Shown here: positions 12,718 through 26,313 of the stretch, in pieces | How the letters are laid out: each line of letters starts with the position of its first letter | Position numbering within the stretch: position 1 is the first letter of the stretch | NCBI GenBank assembly: GCA_905182985.1 | Contig: CAJJDN010000115.1 | Span: 1 to 64,000, forward strand | Direction: 5' to 3' | From: Paramecium sonneborni | Lineage: Eukaryota; Ciliophora; Oligohymenophorea; Peniculida; Parameciidae | DNA: 64,000 nt | Translations under genes and position numbers: made by a program | The notes under the pieces: model-generated | Databases searched by the model: none | What the model saw: the letters and a program-made list of their open reading frames with translations, nothing else | Told to the model about the DNA's origin: nothing

Positions 12718-13875
12718 TCAATATTCAATTTTTTTTCCTGTATGATTAGAGCTTTATCGAATTCGAGATAAGCAATTTAACTTTTTAAATGAAAATAATG
12801 AATACTTTTTATCTATCTTCATTTCTTACATCTTTGCTGTTTATTTGAACTAAAGTAGGAATTCTATATACAAGAAATGAAAACATAAGGAACAACTATT
12901 AATAGGGTTATTCTAAATGGTAATTTTTTAGATGTCTATTAAATGCTAATGTAGAATAGGTGTTCTTGGAAATTCTAACAATAGAATATCTTATTTAATT
13001 GAATAAATAGATTTGCCATCCAAAGTTGAAGATATTGGATTATTTTCTAAGGAGAGTTCAAGAAATTTTATACCTTAGATCTGATCAATAAGTTCTATTT
13101 AATTGATTTTCAAATTTAATTCGATTAATGAAGCTAAATTCTCCAAACCTTCGACTTTTTAGATCAAACTATTTCCTAAATTCAATATTTTTAAATTACT
13201 CAACTTATTTAAACCATCCAAATTAGTAATTTTATTGTTATGTAATTAATACTTCTAATATTTATAATTAATCTAAATTATGAATCTTTCTAATTTAATT
13301 TTTTTGGTAATAATAAAACTTTTAATTTTTAAACTTATTTTAACTCTTCTATTTCCTTAATTTAATTATCATATAAATCTAGGTATAATAAATTAGGTAA
13401 AGAAACTTAATTTTATATCACACCTATTCTATTGTGTTGAAATGTTAATATTTTTAATTTTTCTTCTCCTTCCAACAATGGTATCTGTGAAAATCAAAAT
13501 AGTCTAAACTTAATTTTTTCGGACTTACTTATCTTTCTTCTATACCAGACCCAGATACCTGGAATCTATTACAATTCAGAAAATATTATATTTCCTTCAT
13601 TCTATATTTTCTTGATTGTGCCATTTTTTATTAAATATTGATATCTAACTAATTTTATCAATTTATACCTTTCATCTTATTCAACTTAAAGGATTTCTTG
13701 AAATTCTAAAGAGTATCTAAACATATCATTTTTTATCTTTTTTTTTTAAATTTCTGGAAGTTAACTAGAAATAGCTCCCTAATTATTTTTGGAAACCTTA
13801 TTAGTATTTTTTTTTTTGTGAATCCAGTGGAAAAAGTTTAAATACTATCTGTCTTACATTTTTATTTGGAGACAT
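12718..13875 (-). pseudogene. leucine-rich-repeat gene with several frameshifts
   Basis: From ATG 13873-13875 to TGA 12718-12720 the minus strand encodes a coherent protein only if at least three frame changes are allowed. The N-terminus (MSPNKNVRQIVFKL) shifts at an 11-A run near 13807-13817. A helical region follows (YSLEFQEILQVEQDERYKL). Another shift comes near 13500-13510. Leucine-rich repeats then run from 13460 to 12900 (e.g. LPNLLYLDLYDNQIKEIEEL, LSNLKILNLGNSLIQKVEGL), with two more shifts between 13290 and 13220. None has the GT...AG boundaries of an intron. Typical LRRs of this type (about 22 residues, NxI) bind proteins and are common in ciliary proteins. It is either a pseudogene or an assembly with homopolymer errors. 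Confidence 0.7.
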
Positions 13876-14352
13876 TGAGGATTTTGTCTTCATTAGGAAA
13901 TTTTAATTGTTATCAAGGAGAAAATTATTGAAATTTAAAATTAATTATTTTGCATTGTAATTATGAAATACTAATTCATATGCATAGCGTATGTCTTTAT
14001 TCATTTAATTTATAAATAATATTCACTAAATTCGATTGGAATAAAAAAATAAATAAATGGAATCTCAAAAAAAAAATATATAGTTTTGGTGTTTTGATTT
14101 GGTATAAAACCATAAAAATTAATATAATATATTGACTCAATAAGAAATGGTTATAAATATATTAGGATATTATTCATTTAAGATTATTATTGTTTATTAA
14201 AATATTTTTTATTAAAAGAAGAAGAATTAATTGTATTTTTGAATATCCATTAGAAATTAAGCAATTTAAATTTTTTAGAATAAATTATTATAACAAATTT
14301 ATAATAATATAATAACTTAAATATCGGAATATAATTTACATTAATTAAAGCG
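13876..14352. other. intergenic, nothing seen
   Basis: AT-rich spacer between the divergent starts of the LRR pseudogene and the small gene at 14353. No frame or RNA gene was recognised. Confidence 0.45.
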
Positions 14353-14619
14353 ATGCGTTCATCTAGATTGTTAGAAATAGAGAGAACATTAAGGTTGTAG
14401 AAACCTCTCATAAATTTTGATTCTAATGATAATTATTTTGAGATTTAAAATTTTTATTATCAAGATGAGTTTGAAATAAGACAGTTAAATTATTTAATGT
14501 TAAGATTAAGTAGAGAGGAAATAGAGATTTTAATAGAAATTTGCCAAAAATTGAAAAGGGTAATAAAAAATTAAGTTAGAACTTTGTATAAGTTATATAT
14601 AGATCAAGATTTAATGTGA
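14353..14619 (+). CDS. small hypothetical protein, 88 aa
   Basis: Single-exon frame, ATG 14353 to TGA 14617-14619. It reads as a small helical, charged protein with repeated Leu-Arg-Glu patterns (LMLRLSREEIEILIEICQKL) and no signal peptide. I do not know the family. Support is limited to open length, an upstream AT-rich spacer and natural composition. It ends 62 bases from the stop of the convergent gene at 14681. Confidence 0.5.
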
Positions 14620-14680
14620 TTATGGCATATCTTTATTATTTATTATATATTTTACTTCAGCAATGATAGATTGTAATGAT

Positions 14681-15333
14681 TCAATCAGCAATTCGTCCAT
14701 CTAAAAAATTAAGATTATATCTTACTAATGGAAAGATCTTAATAATGCAATTTGGATTGGCATCTCTAATCTGCGATTCTATAGAAGAATCTCTTTAGAG
14801 TAGAATTGCTGCATTAAAAACTTTATAATAACATTCTAAATATTTTTGTAAATAAAATTTAATTACACTAAAAGAACGATGAGTGTTTGTGTTTGGAGTT
14901 ATTTTAAATCCAAAAATGTAATCCAAAATGAGTTTCATTAACTTCATATTCTCTATAGAAAAAGTCAAAATCAAAAGTAGAAGATTTATTTGAAATATTG
15001 TCTGTGGTAATTGAGCGATTTCTAACTCTTTTCAATATTTGCAAAAATTCTTATTCATTTAATTTAATCTTAGGGGAGTAGATTAATATCTTCAATTAAG
15101 TAATATCTTCAACTGCATCATCAGCAGGTATGAAATCGAAATTAAGAAAAGCTGATTCTGACAAACTTTTTTTTCTTTAGCTTTCTCTTATTTTAATTTG
15201 TCCAATTTAATCATATTTCTGTATTATATTTTATGGTTGTTAGTACTTTTAAATATTCTTCACATGTTTAAGCGTGCAAAGCTCCACTTCTTCTTCGTCT
15301 CTCTTGAATAGGTTGTTTTTATTATAATTACAT
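14681..15333 (-). CDS. hypothetical protein, ~200 aa, with an unresolved frame change
   Basis: The gene starts at ATG 15331-15333 and ends at TGA 14681-14683. A 28-nt intron ending CAG follows the LHAQTCEEYLK segment. Upstream, one frame reads naturally through ILIYSPKIKLNEQEFL and FDFDFFYREYEVNETHFG. The C-terminal part (KITPNTNTHRSFSVIKFYL, then LLQRDSSIESQIRDANPN) is in another frame. Two explanations fit equally: a second 25-nt intron GTTAGA...CACAG, which gives 199 residues, or one extra T in the TTTTT run near 14929. I prefer the extra base because codon use is better that way, but cannot decide. No family was recognised. Confidence 0.55.
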
Positions 15334-15427
15334 ATAATTAATTATTATACTAATTATAAAATAAAGAATGTGAGTGTATAAAGAAATTATATATAAAATT
15401 AAATATGTTTAAAAGAATAATAATTAT

Positions 15428-16287
15428 TCATTATTATTCATCATCATTTATTTTAGGAGCTAAATACAATTTTAATGATCCCATATTGTCAATTTAGTAT
15501 TCAATTACTAAAGGTTAATCTTATGACATAGATAAAATAACTTAAGTTGATAATGCTGATGCTTTATTAAATAGATTGAAATATCTAATTATATATATTA
15601 TATATATACCTAACAGCAAAACTTAAATTTACTGGTTCATCAACATCACATTCAACTCTTTCTTCTCTTTTTTCTTCATCATTAGATTTTACTGAAACTT
15701 ATCCTTCTCCTATATCACCTTTAACATAAAATTTAATTCCATCTTTTGAAGTCTCTATACCTATTGCTTCATTTATATTTCCTAACTCTCGACATATTTT
15801 TGTAAATTCACTAGATGGCATTTTTATTACTGATGAATAATCTGTATCTGGAACACCTAATTGTTCTTAATCTAAAGACATCAAATTTAATTGGAACTCA
15901 CTTATTCGGTCTAATTTCATTTTTATTTATTTCATACTTTTTGATTCAAAAGTGAATGATAATGTTGTTGGTTCTTCTTCTTGAGTTCTTAAAGTGATTT
16001 AATCATCATTTCCTGAACACTTCAATATTTTTTATAAATTCTCAATGCTTAAACCCATTGTCAATGATTTCTCACATCTATATTTTTTAAATCCTTTCTC
16101 ATTCAATTATAATGCTACTAATGCTACATGAGATGTATCCATGGCCTTATTAATTATTTAATCTAAATTATACTTATAATGAGATCCCTGTTCCATTTGC
16201 TTCAAGATTTACATTTTTTACTAATTCCTTTATTGCTTCTACAATCTTTTTAAATTAAACACCATCTTCAAACTTAGCTTCGAACAT
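15428..16287 (-). CDS. PCNA: proliferating cell nuclear antigen (DNA sliding clamp)
   Basis: PCNA forms the trimeric ring that holds DNA polymerase delta and repair factors on DNA in the nucleus. The frame runs from MFEAKFEDG through NGTGISLQ, AMDTSHVALVALQL, a CEKSLTMGLSIENLQKILKC segment and the interdomain connector region LMSLDQEQLGVPDTDYS. It then reaches the C-terminal LVIEYQIDNMGSLKLYLAPK, and the TGA is at 15428-15430. Length is 268 residues, close to the usual ~260. Introns are 16146-16173 (28 nt, ending AAG) and 15585-15609 (25 nt, ending TAG). The family alignment forces the first: SLQ must join directly to AMD. All key clamp regions are present. Confidence 0.97.
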
Positions 16288-16842
16288 TATCTTTTTAATT
16301 ATTTAAATCAATTATAGAGGGAAATATTAAAAATTCTGGATTTGCCGGGTAATTTAATTTCTAATTTCTTACTTATTTATAAGCTTATCTAATTAACTAT
16401 TTTTTAGACTACCTTTTTATATTTTTATATTTCTAAAAATATACTATCTATATTTTTATATTGTAATAATACACAATTCCTAATACATCATTCATTTCAA
16501 CTTTTCACTTTAATAATCTTTATAAACTTCAATAACTTTTTTTATTTTCATGTATGAAAGACCTTGATTGTTTTAGAGTACTAAAATCATTAACAATAAT
16601 ATGGGCTATAAAAACTGATAATTTTTAAATATTTTAATTGATAGCAATTAAAAATACTTAAAATCGAATCCAATTTTGTTAAATTGATTTCATGCAGAAA
16701 TCATGATATAATGTTAATTTATAAGTTTTAAAGAAGATTCTACAAATTTAATTAGAAGGGTCAAATTATAGACAGATTAAAAATTCTAAATTATAAGGTT
16801 GGAAATAATTATTATTATAAATGTTAAAGTTTTTATAAAGAA
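16288..16842. other. intergenic, nothing seen
   Basis: AT-rich region upstream of PCNA. It probably contains the PCNA promoter. I saw no frame with coding character and no RNA gene. Confidence 0.45.
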
Positions 16843-17091
16843 TCAATTTTCATGATTTTCAATCGAGGTGTTGGATTTGGATTTCTGGTAAAATTTATTT
16901 TTCTTTAATGAGAAAGAATCAAGAGATCCAGTTGAACTTGAATAATAGTTATTTTATTTTTTTTTTGGATCGGTACAGAAGTGAACTCTTTAACTACGTA
17001 AATAATCTAGTATAGATTTTATTTGAGGATTTGGTTTATGATATATTTCCAATTCTAGAGAATCGAAACTTGAGTTTAAAGAATCTTGCAT
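16843..17091 (-). CDS. small hypothetical Ser/Lys-rich protein, 82 aa
   Basis: Single-exon frame, ATG 17089-17091 to TGA 16843-16845. It is polar and serine-rich (MQDSLNSSFDSLE..., SSSTGSLDSFSLKK) and looks disordered, possibly a phosphorylated regulatory protein. It lies 36 bases downstream of the S17 gene on the same strand. No family is known to me. Composition and the clean start/stop support it, but a protein this short cannot be certain. Confidence 0.45.
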
Positions 17092-17127
17092 AATTATTTG
17101 TAAATATTTTTATGTATGAATAATAAA

Positions 17128-17573
17128 TCACAACCCCGATTAAACCAATTGAGTTCTAATATTTCTAAATTAATTATAAGCAATAATTATTACTAGAGCT
17201 CTTTCATTACTTCATCTTACACATCTGATGGACTTCTGCCTATTGGGACCACGACATTTCTTACATAGTAATACTTTCCACCTGTTTTTTAACAATGTTT
17301 AATCACAACTTTATCACCAACCTTACAAAAATTATCTTCGTCATGTGTTATGAATACAGAAGAATCAGAAAAATATGACTTATATTTTTTATGCCAATAT
17401 TTGTAGCTTACTTTCACCTAATTACTTTTATCATATTTATTTACTTTGCATGTCTTGTTTCTACTATCTCTTGTTACAGTACCAAAAAATTCTTACCCAG
17501 ATGGTAATAAATTCTTTATCGTTTTCTATACACTTATTCTTGTTGGATGTATTAAGGTCCAAACTGTTTGCAT
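17128..17573 (-). CDS. MRPS17: mitochondrial-type ribosomal protein S17 (uS17m)
   Basis: uS17 is a primary 16S rRNA-binding protein of the small subunit. The frame shows the bacterial/organellar OB-fold pattern: GTVTRDSRNKTCKV, WHKKYKSYF, the family hallmark THDEDNFCKVGDKVVIKHC, then KTGGKYYYVRNVVVP. Start is ATG 17571-17573. The N-terminus MQTVWTLIHPTRISVQKT is basic and amphipathic and could be part of a mitochondrial import signal. A 29-nt intron near the C-terminus (GTAATA...TTTAG) leads to the end QNIRTQLVQSGL and TGA 17128-17130, giving 138 residues. The last ~35 residues after the core are an extension. A cytosolic uS17 would look different (KTPKVGFKT-type start). Confidence 0.8.
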
Positions 17574-17615
17574 TGTTTGAAAATATATTATATTTATTTA
17601 TATTTAATTTTTAAA

Positions 17616-19291
17616 ATGTCTAATTATTCTTGCTAATTTTGCTACAAGAGAACAACTCTAGGATATATTAAAAACTATTTCCCTTCCGAAATCAATTTAC
17701 ATAAAATTATTAGGCACACTCTATATCATAAATATGCAACTTCTCAAAATTATTATTATACGAAAGACATAAATGAAATATTATCTAAAACTTCTAGTGC
17801 CAGAACTATTTTATATAATGTAAAATATTTAAATATATCACAAGGATTATTTATTTTATGATGAAGAAGATGAATATATTAAAAGATTTTATGAAATGCA
17901 TGAATATCCTTCGAAATCAAAATTGCTTACAGAATTCTATAAATTTCATAAAGATTTACCAAGATGGGTTTTAAAACATCAAATATTAAAAATTCTTAAT
18001 TATTTTTATGATAAACGAAGAAAAATTGAATTTTACAAAATTTAAAGATAAATTGAAATTGAAAATTAAATGAATCCAACTGATCCTCCTAAAGGAATAG
18101 TAGGTGATAAACCTTTACTAAGCGATTCTACACCTTAATCTGAAAACTCTGAACCCTAATCTAAAGTTAATGTTGATAACATCCTGAAAGAAATCAGTTT
18201 CTCTAATAAGAAACTTTAACCCTCTCAAGAAATTAGTCACATTTTATAAATTCCTGAATCACCTCCTATTGGTGAAATATAATAAATGATTAATTTACTT
18301 AATCTAAAATCTGAATCTCCAAATTAAAAATAATAATATCAATGGTTTAAAAAAAAGAAGCCCTAAAGTAAAAAATCTCTTAAATTGGATGAAATTGCAT
18401 TATCCTTATCTGCTAGAACTCATTAAAATCCTTAAGAAGCTAAAATGCCTTTATCAGCCAGATATTAATAATCATATTCAAATAAATTAATTGATTAAAG
18501 TAATCTATCTTATCATATTTAGTTTAAACTAAACTTTACAATAAACATTCATAAACTATTTCAAGAGACAAAATCATGGATTTTAAATAAAATAAAGAAT
18601 AATTCATGTAAGAAATATATTTTACCCTAATAGTAAAAAATTCAAATTAGAAGAAAGAAATAAAAAAAGCAATTCTCCAAAAAAAATTGATTAAAATAAA
18701 GCAATTTAAGAAATTAAATAACTTGAATTAAAAATAATAAAAAGTTTATAAGAAATGAAAAAAAATAAAATTAATAATCTATCAAATCATGAATCAAGAT
18801 AGGCAACTTCTTTAAACCAAAACAATAATAATTAAATATTATCTTTGGATTAAAAAGCATTATATTAAATATTAAAGATACCTGATTCATTTAGATAATT
18901 AAATTCTAACAAAATTCCAAATAAAACCAATTCAAAAAAATCTCAAGAATAAAATTAACGTTAACAAAAAAACAATAATTCATCTTAACATTAGAAATAA
19001 GTATAAATATTGGATATGAAAAAATTGATATACAATAAAAAAGATATTGCCCCAAAAACTGAAAGAGTTAAAAAGACAATCCCTTCTCTAAACTTAAATC
19101 TTATTGGAGCTATAAACTAATCGACTTCAATGACAACAAGAAATAACAGCTTTACTCCAAGTTTAGCCTATGCATAATTATTAACACCAAAATAAAATTA
19201 AACAAATATATAGAATGAAAATAACATTAATAATTGGCAACTATCATATACTCATAATTTTGCAATTAGAGAAAACAATATATAAAAATGA
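17616..19291 (+). CDS. hypothetical protein, 533 aa, conserved-looking N-terminus
   Basis: Start ATG 17616, stop TGA 19289-19291. Three introns restore one frame: 25 nt after the ARTILYN segment (ending AAG), 23 nt near 18495-18517 and 26 nt near 18605-18630. The first ~140 residues look like a folded domain with motifs such as YLFYDEEDEYIKRFYEMHEYP and ILNYFYDKRRKIEFYKI. The following ~390 residues are Lys/Asn/Gln/Ser-rich, low-complexity and partly coiled coil (QEIKQLELKIIKSLQEMKK). The N-terminal domain may be a ciliate-conserved family; I could not name it. It is divergent from S17, with 42 bases between starts, so the two genes share a very short promoter region. Confidence 0.72.
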
Positions 19292-19357
19292 TTAAATATT
19301 TAGATATGTTTTAAAATTAGTTTATAGAATTGCAATTTAAAAAAAAATGATTTAAAA

Positions 19358-20249
19358 TCAATTAAAATATTTGCTATTATTTTCCTTTTCATCAATAGAA
19401 ATTGAATGATCTAAAATTAATAAATATATACATTATCGATTAGTATGTTTTTGTAATTTACTATTGTGATTTTATTTTTTTTCACTATTTGCAAAATTAT
19501 AATTGCTTTATCTTGAGTTGCATGCAAAACTAATAGGTTGTGTCTAGCTTTTTTAATAGGAAAATAAATCTGTTTGCATTTAACCATATTATGTAGTAAA
19601 GTTATTAATAAATTCTTCGTCATCTAAGATTCTGTGAAGTATTTATTCTTATAATGGACTTGGTTTAAGGAGAGTATTATTTTCTAAAATTTCTTAATTC
19701 TCTGTAAAACTAGTATTTGGATATGGTAATTAAACTTTGATAGGTTTTTGTATTAACTTTGGTTTTTTAACAGAATAGGGTAAATTGAAACGATTAGATT
19801 TTTATTTAAGGATTTACTTCTTATTAGTAGAAATTGTAGAATTATCTGTATGAAAGGAATCATATCCATTGAAAGAATCATCTAGAGGATAATTTTATTT
19901 AACTCTAGAAGAAGAGAACTTAGATTCAAATGATTCAATCTTTATGTTGGCTTTTTATAATTTTTATTTCAGATTTGCAACATAGTTATCTATTTTTAAT
20001 ATATATTGATTATCCTATCATATTAATTTGTTTTAATACTCTTTATTATATTCTTCTTAATTCTTGCAATTAATCAGCTACTAACTTAAATTCTTAATCT
20101 CTCTCAACTAATAATATTTTTAATTTTGCTATTTCGATTCTCTATGAAGCTTCTCTTTATTGTAATCTATGAATAATCTTAAATTAATAAAATTTTATTA
20201 CCTCTTTTAATTATTAAGTACTCTCCTTTTACTAGCTGTTATTTTTCAT
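19358..20249 (-). CDS. hypothetical coiled-coil protein, ~275 aa
   Basis: Start ATG 20247-20249, stop TGA 19358-19360. A 25-nt intron (GTATTA...GATAG) is required. A 24-nt and a 21-nt candidate intron are multiples of three, so they may or may not be removed; length is 273-288 residues. Residues ~20-95 form a coiled coil (REASQRIEIAKLKILLVERDQ..., YVANLKQKLQKANIKIE). The C-terminal two thirds are polar. It resembles many small ciliate structural or basal-body-associated proteins only in general character. It sits 35 bases downstream of the malectin gene on the same strand. Confidence 0.62.
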
Positions 20250-20283
20250 TAAATTGTAATTTTATTAAAAATATTTTATAAAA

Positions 20284-21495
20284 TCATTTTTTCTTTTTTT
20301 TGGATTTCAAAACATTAACATGTCTTGATTTTGGTGATTATGTATTATAATTGATTTCCATTTCACTCTCAATTTCAGGATCTAAAACCTAAATATTATA
20401 AATAAAATTCTTACTAAACCAACTGGAACATTGGCAAACATAGATTTATTGTTACCAAAACAATAATAATAAAATATTATATTAGTCATTAAAATCGTAG
20501 AGAGAACTTTATTATCTAAAATAAAATCTAATATTTAAACAAGTACAGTTCCTAATGGTACTAATATATTCTAAATATAAATAAATAGAATATACATTTA
20601 AAAATGCATCTAAAAATAACTCTAATGAAGATGGATCTAAACCATTAGAAATTTCATTATATACATTATTTCCAATATCGAAATTATTGATTAATTTTTA
20701 AAAAGGACTTAAATATTGATTCATCAATGTATTTACATTATCATTTCCCTTTCCTTTTTATTTATGAGCATATCGAGCTGCTTTTTATTTTAAAGCTTTT
20801 ATAAATTCAATTTAATTTATAAAAGTTGCTTCAATCTAATCTTTAGATAATAATGCACTTTCTAAATCATTTAAGATATCTTCTATCTTTCCTTAATATA
20901 AAATGATTGCACTAATAGATGCTCCTTTACCTTTAAAAATAAGATCAAAATGCAATTTATTATCATTCATTTAAAAAATAGTCTTGTGATTTGTAGTTAT
21001 ATTTTTACCATCAAATTCAAATTCAAAAGTAAAATATAAAGGAATATTGATTCCACCTGCTTCTTTATAAATATCAAATTGTTCCTTAATTAATTCATCT
21101 TCTAAATAAATATCAAAAAAGCGTGCTGATCGTTATTCTTACTATATTATTATAAAATATGTTTATACTTCAATGAAACATAAAATTAAAGTATAATTAC
21201 CATTAAGTCTCATCGTAATTGAATACTTGAAAAAATCTTAATCATTAGATACTGATCTTGATGTTTAGAATACATAATAATCCAAATATTAAAGTGGTAT
21301 CAAATGATGATTTTAATCTGAAATTACCTTTTAATAGAACATCAATTGTTAGCCACCTTTATAATTTTGATCATAACGATATAATATTTTTTATCTATCC
21401 TTATAATAATATTGATTGCCTGCATCAACTGCGTATTTAATTTTATTAGCATCTAAATATGAATTTACTTATATAAAAAGCAAAAATAATAACAT
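20284..21495 (-). CDS. malectin-domain membrane protein, ~377 aa
   Basis: Malectin domains bind carbohydrate; animal malectin acts on glucosylated N-glycans in the ER. The frame starts MLLFLLFIQVNS, a short signal peptide. The malectin pattern follows: YAVDAGNQYYYKD near residue 25, YKGGQQ, a MRLNGNYTLILCFIE strand pair, RFFDIYLEDELI, EAGGINIPLY and a closing strand ending GASISAIILY. A hydrophobic segment near residues 285-325 could be the membrane anchor. The protein ends in KKKKK before TGA 20284-20286, which may act in ER retrieval. Introns are 27 nt (optional), 25 nt and 26 nt. Sugar-binding residues could not be verified. Confidence 0.8.
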
Positions 21496-21711
21496 TATTT
21501 ACATATTAATTCATTTAAAATATATCGTAAATTATTAATAACAATTTTAAACCCCCTGTACTTAATTGTAAAATATTTAAATCAAGAGTTAAACTAATGT
21601 GCCAATATCATATTTAAGATCTATATTAATTGTCAAAATTTATTATTAGATTTGCAACAACAATTTTTTGATGGAAAATAATTATTAATATAAAATTGTA
21701 TGATAAATTAA

Positions 21712-23454
21712 ATGGAATCGAAATCAATGACAATCAGTACTAAAATATAATAGTCAAATTATTCTGCATTATCTAATCTACCTAGACATATTATTAATTA
21801 AATAAAAAGTGAAGGTATTATTAAAATCTAATATAAGGTGAATTATATATTACTGCATCTCATAAATGTTCAAGAATTTGGACAGAAATGAGAAAAAATG
21901 ATTTTGTAAATGATGCTCAATTAAACTTTACAATTGTATAAAGAATTTTTGAAGCTTGTAGAAGTGAAATTGTATAATTGTTGAAACTCTAAAATGAGAA
22001 GGATTTCTTTGAACTGTTTGATTAAGATAATGATGGGTATAAATTAAATGATTTTTATAAGAATTTTGAATGAAGATGAACAAATTTTGATATTTTCTGT
22101 TATAAAAGAAAAAATGCATTAAGTAGCAACTGCCTTATTGAAAATTTAAGAATATATATTATTCAAATAACTAATGAAAGAATTGAGAACACTAGAATCA
22201 AATATAGCAGATTATTAGAATTAATTGAGATAACGTATATCAATTAAAGAAAGGAAAATGTATAAAGAAATAGGATAAGAAAAACTGGATGATTTTTATG
22301 ATAAATACTATTAAGAATTTCATTAATTAACTAAATATAAAGTAGATAGAAGGTAAATTGATATAATTAATTAAGAGCGTAATTAAAAATATCTTAAGAA
22401 AAAGAATTAGGAATTTTAGAAGATAGACTATCTAAAGATACAGAGTTGATGAAAGTTAAACCTAAAAAAAAGTTGAAAGATTTATAAACATAAGAAAAGT
22501 TGGTTAGTTTAGAGGAAAGAGTTGAAGAAGCATTAGATTTTAGAAAAGAATTAAAAGATCTAGAAAAACATGAATAAGATAGAGTTTATAAAGTTTAGAA
22601 ATATCGAATTGAAAAATAACATAGTGATTTGTTATTTAAATAATAAAAAGAAAGAGAATAATTAGAAGGAAAACTATAAGAAACTGAATATAAATTAATC
22701 ATTCAAATGAAGAAAGATTATGATGTTCTTTTAAAATAAATTAATCTTCATAATAATGAAATTACAAGAATATAAAATTTAGCTACCAATTAAGCTATGA
22801 AAAAAGGATTATACGAAGGAGAAGCTAAAAGATAGAAAGTTTAATCATAATTATAAAATTCCATTATTGCTTAAACTAAAGCCATAATTTAACCTGAATC
22901 CAAAATAAATGATATAGATCAATTTCATGAATCTGAAACTCTTAGAAAATTAGAATCTCGGAAAAGTCTCCAATTTGTTGGTTCTCCTGGTAAAGTAAAT
23001 AACATCTAATATCTAAGCCTATATTTTCAGAAGAGAGTGAAAAAAGTCCTATGGGTGTAGCATTTAATGGAAAAACTAAGAACTTTTATCAAATCAGAAA
23101 AATTATTAAAGATTCTAAAAATATTACATAATTTTATATCAAGAAGAATTATGGTGCTGTAATCTATTCATTTATTTACATAGGATTTACCAATTAATTT
23201 TGTTAGAAGTGCACATAATATTTAAGGTGATTAACATGAAAAAATTGAAAAATTCTTATCTATTAAACGAAAGTCTTAACATGAACTATTGCCTCCAATC
23301 ACTTAATTATATGATGATGATTTAAAAGAAAAAGTAATATATTTCAAAATTTTTATAGTAAATCAAAGCTATAACTTAAACTGATTAAGAAATAAAAAGA
23401 GAAAAAGCACTAAAGAGAGCATTTATTAATGAAAAATTATTTAGAAATGATTGA
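21712..23454 (+). CDS. EF-hand and coiled-coil protein, 533 aa
   Basis: ATG 21712 to TGA 23452-23454. Six short introns (about 23, 25, 20, 23, 25 and 25 nt) join the exons; the first four appear to end in AAG. The N-terminus (KCSRIWTEMRK...) leads into one recognisable calcium-binding loop, DQDNDGILNEDE, near residues 95-106, which is formed only after the second intron is removed. Residues ~115-390 are a nearly continuous coiled coil (e.g. EERVEEALDFRKELKDLEKH, KLQETEYKLIIQMKKDYD). The tail is Lys/Ser-rich. A calcium-responsive cytoskeletal role, for instance in the cortex or basal bodies, is inference. No named family was recognised. Confidence 0.75.
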
Positions 23455-24519
23455 ATAGTATAATTTTATTTTTTATCAAAACTCTTTTTAATTTCTGTTA
23501 TTTTGCAGATTTTCCCTTATTTTTATAGTTATGGAATTATTTTCACTAAAATTTTAGTCATTTTCAAAAATAATATTAATCTACAATTACTTATATACAA
23601 TTTAAATTCTATCAGTATATCATTTATTATACCTTAACTTTTCTATTTCTAAAAATTATCACTTATTTTTAATTTTAATAATATATTATTAATAAAAATA
23701 TATTTTTTTTAGGTTGCTTACAACAATTTGTATTTTGAAGAAATATTTAAATTTTTAGATTGAAATTTAGATCTAAGATATAATTATTGATTTGAAAAAG
23801 AGATTGAAATTTTCATAATAAACTTTATCTAGATTTTTTAAGATGATTAAAGATAAAAAAAACATTTTATACATTTTTGCTAGATTTATTATGATAAAAT
23901 AGTATTGAGATTTGAAAATTAATTGTATATCTCTAGAATAATTTTTTATACTTTTTCAGTATTTTTACATAGCCTTAGTTAAAAATCTATTCAGAGTAAT
24001 ATCAATTGATTGTGTATATAATTTAAGCTTTGTTATTTGAAATGTGATTAAGTTAAGTTTTACAATAATATCAATAAAATGAATAACAAAAATTAAAAAT
24101 AAAATAAATTGATTGATTAATTCCATTTAATGTATTAAATATACATTGTACTTAATTCATATAATAATTAAAAATTTAAAAAAAAGAGTAATTTGTCTAG
24201 ATCAAACAAATTGAACAATAAAGAAAGGTGGAGATAAGAAAGGAATTTATGAAATTTGTAATAATTTTAGACTTAGAGATAATAATTTAAATGTGTTATT
24301 AATTTATTGATTATTAGATCAATAAATATAAGTTGTAAGTTCAACATTAAAAAATTGAGTTTGTTTGTTGAAGAAACAGAAATAGTTTTAAATTGTATTA
24401 ATTTAGAGAGTATATGAGAATGATTGAATAATGATATATATAATGATAGACTTAGAGATAAGAATAACTCTATATTAAAAATATCATATATTTATTAATT
24501 GTCTTAATCATAGTTAATA
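23455..24519. other. intergenic, about 1 kb, nothing firm
   Basis: AT-rich spacer. A short phrase (gacttagagataa plus aataa) occurs near 24271 and again near 24449, but nothing suggests a function. It should include the CDPK promoter. No coding frame or RNA gene was recognised. Confidence 0.4.
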
Positions 24520-26238
<1,719 letters not shown>

Positions 26239-26313
26239 ATTAATTCATTATTCTTATAATATTTTCTACATTAGTATAAATCAAACTTTTAATAATATTA
26301 AATAAATTTTATA

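Noticed and set aside
20246..20249. ATGA overlap of the malectin and coiled-coil genes
   Set aside because: On recounting the A-runs, the malectin frame meets its TGA earlier (20284-20286) after KKKKK, so there is no overlap.
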